Assembly: GCA_963851385.1 (NCBI GenBank) | Contig: CAWKPE010000012.1 | Coordinates: 186,001 to 250,000 of the forward strand | Length of the DNA stretch: 64,000 nucleotides | Origin: CAWEFA01 sp963851385 | GTDB taxonomy: Bacteria > Bacteroidota > Bacteroidia > Bacteroidales > DTGW01 | Reading direction: 5' to 3' | In this document: positions 29,061-38,086 of the stretch, piece by piece | How the letters are laid out: the number at the start of each line of letters is the position of its first letter | Numbering within the stretch: position 1 is the stretch's first letter | Notes under the pieces: generated by a model | What the model saw: only the letters and a program-made list of their open reading frames with translations | What the model was told of the DNA's origin: nothing | Databases searched by the model: none | Made by a program: the position numbers and the translations under genes

Positions 29061-29120
29061 ATTTGAAAGAATTCGTAAGGAATTAAATCTATTACAAATT
29101 AAAAATATAATGGAGGCAAA

Positions 29121-30351
29121 ATGTTTCTAAACTCTTATAAATTTCCGTTTTTTGTAACACGAAGATATCTGAAAGCCAAAAAATCTCATTCTGCTATTAA
29201 TATTATTTCATTAATATCTTTATTCGGTGTAGCGGTAGGAACAATGGCTCTTGTTGTAGTTTTGTCTGTTTTTAATGGATTTGACAATCTTATTAAATCA
29301 CTTTTCAATTCTTTTGATCCGGATATCAAAATATCAATAATTGAAGGGAAATCATTTGTTCCTGATTCTGTAAAATATGTTCAAATTAAAGCAATACCTT
29401 CAATTGCTGAGATTGCTGAAGTTGTTGAGGAAAATGCATTGATTCAATATGGAGAGAAGCAATATATAGCAACAATTAAAGGCGTTACTAATAATTTTAA
29501 TATTGTATCAGGCATAGATAAAAAAATTTCTGAGGGTAAATTTTTGCTTAACAATGGCAAAGTTCCTTATGCTGTAATCGGACAAGGTGTAGCATATTAT
29601 CTTTCCGTTGGACTCAATCTAGGAGATCCACTTTTAATTTATGTTCCTCGTAAAACTGCCGAAGTGTCCTATATTCCTGAAGAAGCATTCAATAAAAAGT
29701 CTATTATGCCTTCGGGGATTTTTTCCATTGAACAGGATTTTGATGCAAAATATGTACTTGTTCCTATTGGTTTTGCAAGGGATATTCTTGAATACAACAA
29801 TGAAGTTACAGCTCTTGAAATTAAAGTAAAATCAGGTGAGGATATAGAAAAAATTCAAAAGAAAATTCATAAAATCTTAGGTTCACAATTTTCAGTAAAA
29901 AATCGATATCAGCAGCAGGAAATATTTTATAAAATAATGACTAGCGAGAAATGGGCAATATTTTTCATTTTGACATTTATATTAATAGTAGCTTCATTGA
30001 ATATTATAGGCTCTCTGACTATGTTAATTTTAGATAAGAAAAAAGACATTAGTACTTTAAATCATCTGGGGGCAGATTGGAAATCAATACGTAAAATATT
30101 TTTATTAAATGGATGGATAAACTCGCTAATTGGTGCATTCACGGGAATAATATTGGGAATAATAATCTGCTGGATACAAACCCGATATGGTATTGTAAAA
30201 CTTCAAGGCAGTGGAACTTTTGTAATTGATGTATATCCGGTAAAAATATTAATAAGTGATATTATTATTGGTTCTGATTACAGTATCATTTATAGGATTT
30301 ATTACTTCCTGGATTCCTGTTAGGGTAATTTCGAAAAGATATTTTGAATAG
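29121..30351 (+). CDS. LolC/LolE-type FtsX-family permease, frameshift near the end
   Basis: Inner-membrane subunit of an ABC transporter that extracts lipoproteins (LolCDE) or of a related MacB-like export system. It has an N-terminal membrane helix in the typical context FVTRRYLKAKKSHSAINIIS, a large periplasmic domain, and C-terminal helices (FFILTFILIVASLNIIGSL). A GGAGG ribosome site precedes the ATG. A break near 30270 hides the last helix, which reads VSFIGFITSWIPVRVISKRY in another frame and stops at 30349-30351. About 410 residues. The ATPase subunit is not in the window. Its stop converges with nuoN by 8 bp. Confidence 0.86.
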
Positions 30352-30359
30352 GATCAAAA

Positions 30360-31781
30360 TTATTTATAAATAAAATATATTATTTTAAGTAATCCGTTAG
30401 GAGCAATACCAATCCAAATTATTATCATTAATGAAATTGACAATACAATACTGCTTCCGACTGGTACTAAAACGGTTTCTTTGTTTTGAATTTCTGGTAT
30501 AGGTTTAAATATTATAAAAACCACTTTCAAATAATAATACAAGCCGATTCCACTATTTATAATTAATATCCACAAAAGCAGCCATTGAGAGTTGGCAACA
30601 CCGATAAGCAATATGTAAAATTTTGACATAAATCCAGCAGTCAAGGGCATGCCTGCTAACGAAAAAAACATAGTTACAAGAACTATTGCCAGCCATTTAT
30701 TCTTAAAATATAGTCCTTTAAAATCATCAATATTGTCAATTTCTTTTCCTTCTTTAGAAAGTATTGTCATTACTGAAAAAGCTCCAATAGTTGTAATAAA
30801 ATAAGCAGCAAGGTAAAAGATAGCCGAACGAATACCAATAGTTCCACCTATTACAATAGGAAATAAAAGATAACCTAAATGAGCAATAGATGAACATGCC
30901 AATAATCGTTTTAAACTATTTTGTCGTAATGCTAGTAAATTCCCGGTAAACATTGAAAAAGCTGAAATAATAGTCAATACTATTACTAATGCTTTTCCTG
31001 ATTGAAGATTTATATTTGCAAATAAGTATATTAATAAGGCAAAAGCTCCACCTTTAGAAACAGAAGCCAGAAATGCAGTTACAGGTAATGGAGCTCCCTG
31101 GTAAACATCAGGAGTCCACATATGAAAAGGTGAGAGAGCCAGTTTAAATCCTAATGATGTAATTATCATTGATAAACCTACAATGCATAAAGGCGTAGGT
31201 TGCATGACTGAATTTAAATAATACACTACTTTAAAAATATTCAAAGTTCCTGTTTCAGAATAAATAAGAGCAATTCCAAAAAGAAGAATTGAAGAAGATG
31301 CTGCAGCCAGAATTAAGTATTTGATAGATGCTTCAACATTTGAATTATTATTTCTTAAGTACCCAATCATTACATATAAGGGAATACTTAGTAATTCAAG
31401 ACCAATAAAGAAAGCGGCAAAATGAACCGAAGAAATCATCGTCATTGTTCCTAAAACTGCAACTTGAAGTAACAAATAATATTCTTCCTTTTGCTCATCA
31501 ACTTTTCTAAAATATCCCAAACTCACAATATTGATTAATAATGCTGCAAATAATGTCAGTACTATGTAAAAAGATGAAAAGTCTGATATATTAATCATTT
31601 CATTAACCCAACCAGGTAATTTTTCTGAATGATTGAAAATTGAAATAATTGCCAAAATGAAACCGATTATGGATAAATAAGCAATTAGTTTATGATTTCT
31701 ATAAAATGCTGTAACCAGCATTAAAACTACGATTGTTATTGCTATAATTATAAATGGGCTCAATACAGGAAATTCGAACAT
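30360..31781 (-). CDS. nuoN: NADH-quinone oxidoreductase subunit N
   Basis: Antiporter-like proton-pumping membrane subunit of complex I, 473 residues and about 14 helices. The conserved lysine-bearing helix lies in YLAAYFITTIGAFSVMTIL and the family pattern LSPFHMWTPDVYQGAPLPVT is present. It is the last gene of the operon; nuoM lies 40 bp upstream. Frame intact. Confidence 0.95.
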   Translation of the reverse strand: MFEFPVLSPFIIIAITIVVLMLVTAFYRNHKLIAYLSIIGFILAIISIFNHSEKLPGWVNEMINISDFSSFYIVLTLFAALLINIVSLGYFRKVDEQKEEYYLLLQVAVLGTMTMISSVHFAAFFIGLELLSIPLYVMIGYLRNNNSNVEASIKYLILAAASSSILLFGIALIYSETGTLNIFKVVYYLNSVMQPTPLCIVGLSMIITSLGFKLALSPFHMWTPDVYQGAPLPVTAFLASVSKGGAFALLIYLFANINLQSGKALVIVLTIISAFSMFTGNLLALRQNSLKRLLACSSIAHLGYLLFPIVIGGTIGIRSAIFYLAAYFITTIGAFSVMTILSKEGKEIDNIDDFKGLYFKNKWLAIVLVTMFFSLAGMPLTAGFMSKFYILLIGVANSQWLLLWILIINSGIGLYYYLKVVFIIFKPIPEIQNKETVLVPVGSSIVLSISLMIIIWIGIAPNGLLKIIYFIYK

Positions 31782-31821
31782 ATTAGTTGCTTATATTAAG
31801 ATAGTATTCAATTTAATAGAT

Positions 31822-33351
31822 TTATTTTTCTTTTGTTTTTAATGATGAATTGTCAATATATCTTATTGCCGTATTATTATTGTTTAAGGTTATTTTATTC
31901 AGAAGCTTTAAAACTACAGGTTTAGATCTATCCATAATAGGTTTCGGATAAAAACCAATCCAAAGAATCGCAATTACAAGACTTCCAAAAACTATTTTTT
32001 CTAAAATTTTGATATCTGGAATTTGAAATTCATAATTCTTTTTACCAACAATAACTTTCTGGATAATTCGAAGAGAGTATGCAACAGAAAAAACCAGACC
32101 GATAGAAGAAAGAATGGCAATTATGATGTGAGCTTTAAATGCACCTGTAAGGATTAAAAATTCAGCGACAAAATTACCTGTTCCAGGTAAACCTAATGTT
32201 GCAAGAGCAAAAAACATTCCTAATCCGGACAATAAAGGAATTTTTTCAAATAAGCCGCCTAATTGACTAATGTTACAAGTACCTGTTCTTTTAAGTAATG
32301 AATAAGCAAACAATAGAAGTGCGCTTGTGCTGACTGCACTCATAATCATTTGTAATATTACACCCTGCCAGGCAGTTTCATTAAATGAGAATATTCCAAC
32401 GAGAATAAATCCCATATGACTGATTGCAATATAAGCTGCAATCATGCGAAGATCATCCTGAGAATAAGCCATAAATGCTCCATAGAGAATCGTAATTACA
32501 CCCAGAATAAGAAATATATTTGAATAAAGCATAGATGACTCCTGAAACATAGGAAGTGCAAAACGAATTATTCCATATGCACCGGTTTTAATTAATAATC
32601 CCGAAGATAACGCTATAACCGGAGCTTCCCTAAATGAAGCAGGAAACCAACCGTGAAATGGAAGTGATGGCAATTTTACAAGGAAAGCGAATAAAAAACC
32701 AAACATCAAAACAGATGCAATTTTTGGATCCATCAAAATACCGTTTAAATTAAAATAGTCAAAAGAATTCCATCCGGTGGCTTTGAAATGAATGACATTT
32801 AAACAAATAATAGAAACCAATAATACCAGACCGCTTACCTGAGTATAAAAAAGTAACTTAAATGAACTTTTCGAATTTGTATCATTCCCAAATTTGATTA
32901 TTAGTAAATAAATAGGAACAAGCATCATTTCCCAGAATAAGAAGAAAAGAAAAAGATCCATTGCAAGGAAAATTCCGGCTACTCCAGAAATCATCAATAG
33001 TACATTAAAATAAAAATAACCCTCGTTATTTGTTTTTGGAGTTGCCAAAACAGAAATAAATCCCAAAATGAGAGTAAGTAGTAGCATCAGGTAGCTTAAA
33101 CCATCCATAGCAAGGTGAATATTTGCCTGAAACAAATTAATCCATTCTCTGCTCGATTCAATCATCCATCCATATTTAGATTTGAACAAAACCGGGAATG
33201 CACTGAGATTCCAGAAACCCAATAAAATAATTAAATCAACACCTATTGCCAATAACGCAATGAAGCGAGGCAAATGACTATTCCATCTGGAAAAAAGAAC
33301 AGATAAAATAGCACCAGATAATAAAACAAGTATGAGGATCTCCAACATCAT
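31822..33351 (-). CDS. nuoM: NADH-quinone oxidoreductase subunit M
   Basis: Proton-pumping membrane subunit of complex I. I place the start at ATG 33351 (MMLEILILVLLSGAIL), where it overlaps the nuoL stop TGA in an ATGA arrangement; a longer frame upstream runs through the nuoL end and is unlikely to be used. The product is 509 residues with the family motif LPSLPFHGWFPASFREAP and the conserved glutamate in FFLFWEMMLVPIYLLI. The ATGA overlap suggests coupled translation of L and M, which need equal amounts. Confidence 0.95.
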   Translation of the reverse strand: MMLEILILVLLSGAILSVLFSRWNSHLPRFIALLAIGVDLIILLGFWNLSAFPVLFKSKYGWMIESSREWINLFQANIHLAMDGLSYLMLLLTLILGFISVLATPKTNNEGYFYFNVLLMISGVAGIFLAMDLFLFFLFWEMMLVPIYLLIIKFGNDTNSKSSFKLLFYTQVSGLVLLVSIICLNVIHFKATGWNSFDYFNLNGILMDPKIASVLMFGFLFAFLVKLPSLPFHGWFPASFREAPVIALSSGLLIKTGAYGIIRFALPMFQESSMLYSNIFLILGVITILYGAFMAYSQDDLRMIAAYIAISHMGFILVGIFSFNETAWQGVILQMIMSAVSTSALLLFAYSLLKRTGTCNISQLGGLFEKIPLLSGLGMFFALATLGLPGTGNFVAEFLILTGAFKAHIIIAILSSIGLVFSVAYSLRIIQKVIVGKKNYEFQIPDIKILEKIVFGSLVIAILWIGFYPKPIMDRSKPVVLKLLNKITLNNNNTAIRYIDNSSLKTKEK

Positions 33352-35219
33352 AAGCAGAGCATTAGGGTTAAAATAATAATTAAACCAGCAACAATTCCGG
33401 TAAGATACCATTTAAGCCGGCCATTTTGAATAAAGTCAAATGCTTTTCCCAAATAACTTATCAATCCACCAACTGAATCGAAAAATCTATCAATAATATC
33501 AGATTTGTTAATTTCAGATATCCAAACAAAGGGCTTTACAAATATTTTATCATATATTTTGTCAAAGTTCCAACCAGAGTAAAAATATCTTTGAACAGAA
33601 TTTAAAGTGAATGAAGTTACTGTTCGTTTGACAAATAATAAATATGCAACATAAACTCCAAGAATAGATGTAAGAGAGGACATTATCTGAAATGTCCATT
33701 CATGTATACCTAATTTATTTATTAAAGTTTGAGGTAAAGTTTTTTCAGCCAGTGATGAAAATATATTTATGTGTCCAATGTTTTCAGGAAGTTGAGCAAA
33801 TCCACCTATAATAGATAAAATTGCAAGTACAATTAATGGTACAGTTATGAATTTACCTGGATTATAATGAATTTGAGTTTTTTCCTGTCCAAAGAATGTT
33901 ATAAAAATCATTCTGAAAGAATATAAAGCTGTAATAAAAGCTCCTGTAATTCCTGCAAGCCAAAACCAAATACTTCCAAATTCTGACGAATAAGCATACC
34001 ACAATATTGAATCTTTACTGTAAAAACCAGCTGTCACCAGAGGTAAAGCGGACAACGATGCAGAACCAATCAGAAAGGTCCAAAATACCACAGGTAGCTT
34101 TTTTCTTAATCCTCCCATTTTAAACATATCCTGTTCGTGGTGTAAAGCCAAAATAATAGCTCCGGCAGCTAGAAAAAGCAATGCTTTAAAGAAAGCATGA
34201 ATTACAAAATGAAAAATACCTGCAGACCATGCGCCAACACCTAATGCAAGAAACATATAACCAATTTGGCTAATGGTCGAATAAGCTAAAACCCTTTTAA
34301 TATCATATTGATAAAGAGCACTGATTCCTGCCAGTAATAGGGTAATCGCACCAATTGAAGCTACAATAGTCATCGCCAATGGAGACAATATAAACAAGAA
34401 ATGAGTACGAGCTATCAAATAAACTCCTGCTGTTACCATTGTGGCCGCATGAATTAATGCACTTACTGGAGTTGGACCTGCCATAGCATCAGGTAACCAA
34501 ACTTGTAAAGGCAACTGAGCTGATTTTCCGACAGCACCTCCCAGTAATAGCAGGCAAATTGTAAGCGCTAATGATGATCCTAAAGCAATATTCATCGGAG
34601 CGATAGACATTATTGATTGAATATTCAGAGTACCGAATTTTACGAAGATCAAAATAAGTCCAAAGAGTAAGGCAGTGTCCCCAATGCGGGTAACAATAAA
34701 TGCTTTACGAGCAGCATAATTATTGGCAGAATCTTTATAAAAAAAGCCAATTAACAAATAAGAACATAATCCAACGCCTTCCCATCCAAGGTACATTAGC
34801 AACAAATCATTGGCTAGTACAAGTATCAGCATTGAACCAACAAACAAATTCATGTATGCAAAGAAGCGCGAATAACCTTCTTCGTTATTCATATATTCTA
34901 TAGAATAAATATGAATTAAGAATCCTACAAATGTGATTACAAAAATGAATATTAGTGAGAGAGAATCAAGATGCAAATAAAAAGATGGTGAAAATCCTTC
35001 GACATTAAACCAGGTCCAAAGGTTTTGCGTAATATTTTGTTCGTGAGATGGAAGCTTTAGCAATCCTATACCTAAAAGAATGACTAAGAATGCAGATAAT
35101 CCAACAAATGCAGATCCAATAAAAGCTTGAATTTTTTTAGAAAAAAAATTGCCAAATAGAATTAATATAATAAAACCAAGAAAAGGTAAAGCAGGTATTA
35201 ACCAAATTAAATTCAACAT
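33348..35219 (-). CDS. nuoL: NADH-quinone oxidoreductase subunit L
   Basis: Largest proton-pumping subunit of complex I, 623 residues, with the long lateral helix expected at the C-terminal side. It holds the antiporter core with MYLGWEGVGLCSYLLIGF and SAQLPLQVWLPDAMAGPTPV, and HAATMVTAGVYLIAR carrying conserved residues of the channel. It ends in TGA, which shows that TGA is a stop codon in this genome. A 202-bp spacer separates it from nuoK upstream, the longest inside the operon. Confidence 0.96.
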   Translation of the reverse strand: MLNLIWLIPALPFLGFIILILFGNFFSKKIQAFIGSAFVGLSAFLVILLGIGLLKLPSHEQNITQNLWTWFNVEGFSPSFYLHLDSLSLIFIFVITFVGFLIHIYSIEYMNNEEGYSRFFAYMNLFVGSMLILVLANDLLLMYLGWEGVGLCSYLLIGFFYKDSANNYAARKAFIVTRIGDTALLFGLILIFVKFGTLNIQSIMSIAPMNIALGSSLALTICLLLLGGAVGKSAQLPLQVWLPDAMAGPTPVSALIHAATMVTAGVYLIARTHFLFILSPLAMTIVASIGAITLLLAGISALYQYDIKRVLAYSTISQIGYMFLALGVGAWSAGIFHFVIHAFFKALLFLAAGAIILALHHEQDMFKMGGLRKKLPVVFWTFLIGSASLSALPLVTAGFYSKDSILWYAYSSEFGSIWFWLAGITGAFITALYSFRMIFITFFGQEKTQIHYNPGKFITVPLIVLAILSIIGGFAQLPENIGHINIFSSLAEKTLPQTLINKLGIHEWTFQIMSSLTSILGVYVAYLLFVKRTVTSFTLNSVQRYFYSGWNFDKIYDKIFVKPFVWISEINKSDIIDRFFDSVGGLISYLGKAFDFIQNGRLKWYLTGIVAGLIIILTLMLCL

Positions 35220-35421
35220 AGCAAACTTATTTTTATTTTATTAATTCAACTTCCCTTGTTTCTCCTAGCGCTAACTTATAATAAAATTTAAGAGAATATC
35301 AAGCAAGGAATTATGAATTTCGAAGTATTTGATTTATTTCAAAATTCAACATTAGATATTTTTATTCAATATTCATTTTTTTACTTATGTTAGTGCAATT
35401 ACTCCAATAAAGGGAAATGGT

Positions 35422-35736
35422 TTATTTAAGTGTATTCAAACTTTTTGTATCCAATGTTTTAAAATGTTTATACATTAAAATTACCAGGGCTAATGCAACA
35501 GAAACCTCAGCAGCAGCTACTGAAAGTATGAAAATAAACATAACCTGGCCGTCAGGTTGATTCAAATGAGCTCCAACAATAATAAATGCTAATCCGGCAC
35601 TGTTCATCATTATTTCCAAGCTCATAAGCATAAACAACAGATTACGGCGTACTAATAATCCTATTATTCCTATGATAAAGAGGATTCCTGCAAGTAATAA
35701 TTGTTGCTCAAAAGGTATATTCATGATTATAAACAA
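35422..35736 (-). CDS. nuoK: NADH-quinone oxidoreductase subunit K
   Basis: Small membrane subunit of 104 residues with three helices. Both buried glutamates of the proton path are present, in FMLMSLEIMMNSAG and in VAAAEVSVALALVI. Standard length and position between J and L. Confidence 0.95.
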   Translation of the reverse strand: MFIIMNIPFEQQLLLAGILFIIGIIGLLVRRNLLFMLMSLEIMMNSAGLAFIIVGAHLNQPDGQVMFIFILSVAAAEVSVALALVILMYKHFKTLDTKSLNTLK

Positions 35737-35777
35737 TAATATATACTATACAAATCAGAGAATGCACTATCTAATAT

Positions 35778-36320
35778 TTAATTTGTAATGTCTTCGTCAG
35801 AATTTTGCAGCATACTATATCTATGCAAATTTCTTTTCTTAGTTCTTCCCAAATGGTAAGCGCCAACTATACCTGCCAATAAAAGAATTCCGGCTAATTC
35901 AGTAACAAAAAGATAGGTTGAAAACAAGCTCAATCCCACTTTTTTTGCATCAATAACTTTCACAGTTGTCAGTGGAGCTTTGGTATTAAAAAACGCATAA
36001 ATGAATTCACCTGTTAATATTAAGCTTAATATCAAAGGAATAATCCAATATTTTAAACTTGTACCGGTTTTCTCCTCTTTTATGCTTTTATTTATATTTA
36101 ACATCATCACAACAAAAACAAAAAGAATCACAATAGCGCCGGCATAGATAATAACTTCCAATGCTGCGGCATAAGGAGCACCTAATGTATAAAATATTAT
36201 TGCAACAGATAAAAGAGATAACGCCAGATATAACAATGCATGTATTGCATTTCGTCCGGTAACAACCATTATCGAAGCAAAAATAGCCACTGCTGCTGAA
36301 ATTAAAAATATTGCATTCAT
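35778..36320 (-). CDS. nuoJ: NADH-quinone oxidoreductase subunit J
   Basis: Membrane subunit of 180 residues with five helices. The family pattern ALEVIIYAGAIVILFVFVVM, containing the pi-bulge helix, is visible. The C-terminal cytoplasmic tail HLGRTKKRNLHRYS is short. It lies between I and K; a 115-bp spacer to nuoI holds CT/GA-rich inverted sequence. Confidence 0.95.
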   Translation of the reverse strand: MNAIFLISAAVAIFASIMVVTGRNAIHALLYLALSLLSVAIIFYTLGAPYAAALEVIIYAGAIVILFVFVVMMLNINKSIKEEKTGTSLKYWIIPLILSLILTGEFIYAFFNTKAPLTTVKVIDAKKVGLSLFSTYLFVTELAGILLLAGIVGAYHLGRTKKRNLHRYSMLQNSDEDITN

Positions 36321-36435
36321 AAAAAAACCTCCATTTTCATTCTCCTGTAAAAGAAGGGGAAATTGAATATCGTAATTTACTTCTCAATCCTATTAAACAT
36401 TTAAACCCTCCATTTTAAATAAGAAAGGGCTGACT

Positions 36436-36951
36436 TTATATTATCAAATCTCTAACATCTGTTGGCGGATTTTCATTTGTTCCTTCACCCTTATTTTTGA
36501 CTCCCATTTCTACACCTGCTTCTTTGTAAAAGTTGTAATTATGATATTTGCCAGTACCTTTAATCAAAAGGTTTTCCTTCTCATATACCAAGTTTTGTCG
36601 GTTGTATTCAGCCATTTCAAAATCCGGCGTAAGCTGAATGGCATTGGTTGGGCAAGCTTCTTCGCAATATCCACAAAAAATGCAACGGGAAAAATTGATT
36701 CTAAAGAAAATAGGATATCTTCTGCCAGATTCATCTTCAGCAGCTTGTAATGAAATACAATCAGTGGGACAAGCAACCGCACAGAGATTACATGCTACAC
36801 AACGTTCATTTCCATCTGGATCCCTTGAAAGAATAATTCGTGCTCTATAGCGTGCTGGAAGAAAAGGTACTTTTTCAGGATAACCCTTTGTTTCCCTTTT
36901 TCTAAAGGCATGTGTGAATGTAATTAATATGCTTCTAAGTATACTGTACAT
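36436..36951 (-). CDS. nuoI: NADH-quinone oxidoreductase subunit I
   Basis: Peripheral-arm ferredoxin-like subunit of 171 residues carrying clusters N6a and N6b. The two 4Fe-4S motifs are CVACNLCAVACPTDCI and CIFCGYCEEACPTNAI. It passes electrons from NuoG to NuoB. Frame intact; 77 bp downstream of nuoH. Confidence 0.96.
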   Translation of the reverse strand: MYSILRSILITFTHAFRKRETKGYPEKVPFLPARYRARIILSRDPDGNERCVACNLCAVACPTDCISLQAAEDESGRRYPIFFRINFSRCIFCGYCEEACPTNAIQLTPDFEMAEYNRQNLVYEKENLLIKGTGKYHNYNFYKEAGVEMGVKNKGEGTNENPPTDVRDLII

Positions 36952-37028
36952 TTCTTTTCATTAATTGTTTCTCCATTACGGAGTATTAAAAAATAACCTA
37001 CCACTATCCTTCCAAGAAGGAGAAAATA

Positions 37029-37988
37029 TCACTTCATCAACAACAATGCTGCTGTCACTAATACATTTAAAAGCGTCAATGGAAGAAGTATTTTCCAACC
37101 TACTTCCATAAACTGATCATAACGCGGACGAGGAAGTGATGCTCTTAATAAAATTATAAACGAAATAAAACAAAATGTTTTAAATAAGAACCAAAATACA
37201 GGTGGAACTATTTTAGCGTATGGAATGAAAGAAGGTGCTAGCCATCCACCAAAAAATAATGTAACAATAATTGCAGAAATTAATGTTATCCCTAGATACT
37301 CGCCCACGAAAAACATTCCAAATTTAATACCTGAATATTCGGTATGAAACCCGGCAATTAGTTCTCCTTCTGCTTCGGGCAAATCAAATGGTGCTCGGTG
37401 TGATTCAGCAACTGCCGCAATTAGAAAAATACAAAATCCCAAAAATTGAGGAATAACAAACCAAAGATGATGCTGGGCTTCTACAATACCCTTCAAACTG
37501 AATGTACCTGACATCATAACAACACCCATGATTGATAATCCCATAAAAACTTCATAAGAGATCATTTGAGCAGCACCACGAAGGCCACCAATGAGTGTAT
37601 ATTTATTATTAGAAGCCCAACCCGCTAAAACAACACTGTATGCTCCCAAAGATGAATTTGCCAAAAAAAACAAAACAGCAATATTAGAATCTGCTACCTG
37701 AAAACCCGGTGCAAACGGAACTAATGCAAAACTGAACAAAATTGTAATCATTACAACCGCAGGTGCAAGAAGAAATACAGGTTTGTCAGCAAATGGTGGA
37801 ATCCAATCTTCTTTTAAGAAAATTTTTATCATATCTGCCGGAACCTGCATAATACCATGAAATCCGGTACGATTAGGACCATGTCTGTCCTGCCACAAAC
37901 CAAGCAATCTTCGTTCGACAAATATATTAGCTGCTGCTATGGTGATAACCATTAACAAAACGCCTCCGATTATAAATCCTATTGCCAT
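37029..37988 (-). CDS. nuoH: NADH-quinone oxidoreductase subunit H
   Basis: Membrane subunit that forms the quinone chamber with NuoB and NuoD; 319 residues and eight helices. The signature FDLPEAEGELIAGFHTEYSG, with the glutamates of the proton entry path, is present, as is ERRLLGLWQDRHGPNRTG near the N-terminus. Frame intact. Confidence 0.96.
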   Translation of the reverse strand: MAIGFIIGGVLLMVITIAAANIFVERRLLGLWQDRHGPNRTGFHGIMQVPADMIKIFLKEDWIPPFADKPVFLLAPAVVMITILFSFALVPFAPGFQVADSNIAVLFFLANSSLGAYSVVLAGWASNNKYTLIGGLRGAAQMISYEVFMGLSIMGVVMMSGTFSLKGIVEAQHHLWFVIPQFLGFCIFLIAAVAESHRAPFDLPEAEGELIAGFHTEYSGIKFGMFFVGEYLGITLISAIIVTLFFGGWLAPSFIPYAKIVPPVFWFLFKTFCFISFIILLRASLPRPRYDQFMEVGWKILLPLTLLNVLVTAALLLMK

Positions 37989-38012
37989 ATTGTATAATCT
38001 TGTCCTTTCATT

Positions 38013-38064
38013 GAAGAGTAGTTGCAGGTTTCAAATCTTATAGTTTTACCAAACTCTACTCTTC
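38013..38064. repeat. inverted repeat in the nuoH-nuoG spacer
   Basis: GAAGAGTAG at 38013-38021 is the exact reverse complement of CTACTCTTC at 38056-38064, with 34 bases between. It is one of several GA/CT-rich dyads in spacers of this operon. No T-run follows the stem, so a terminator is not implied; an mRNA-processing or stability stem is possible. Confidence 0.45.
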
Positions 38065-38086
38065 CAAAAAAGGAGAATTGTAAACT

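Noticed and set aside
6500..30300. Genome reduction of an endosymbiont explaining the broken genes
   Set aside because: Essential genes are hit, the breaks are mostly single-base and often in homopolymers, and about 29 kb nearby is free of them. Secreted fucosidase, sigma-54 and full complex I also suit a free-living cell.
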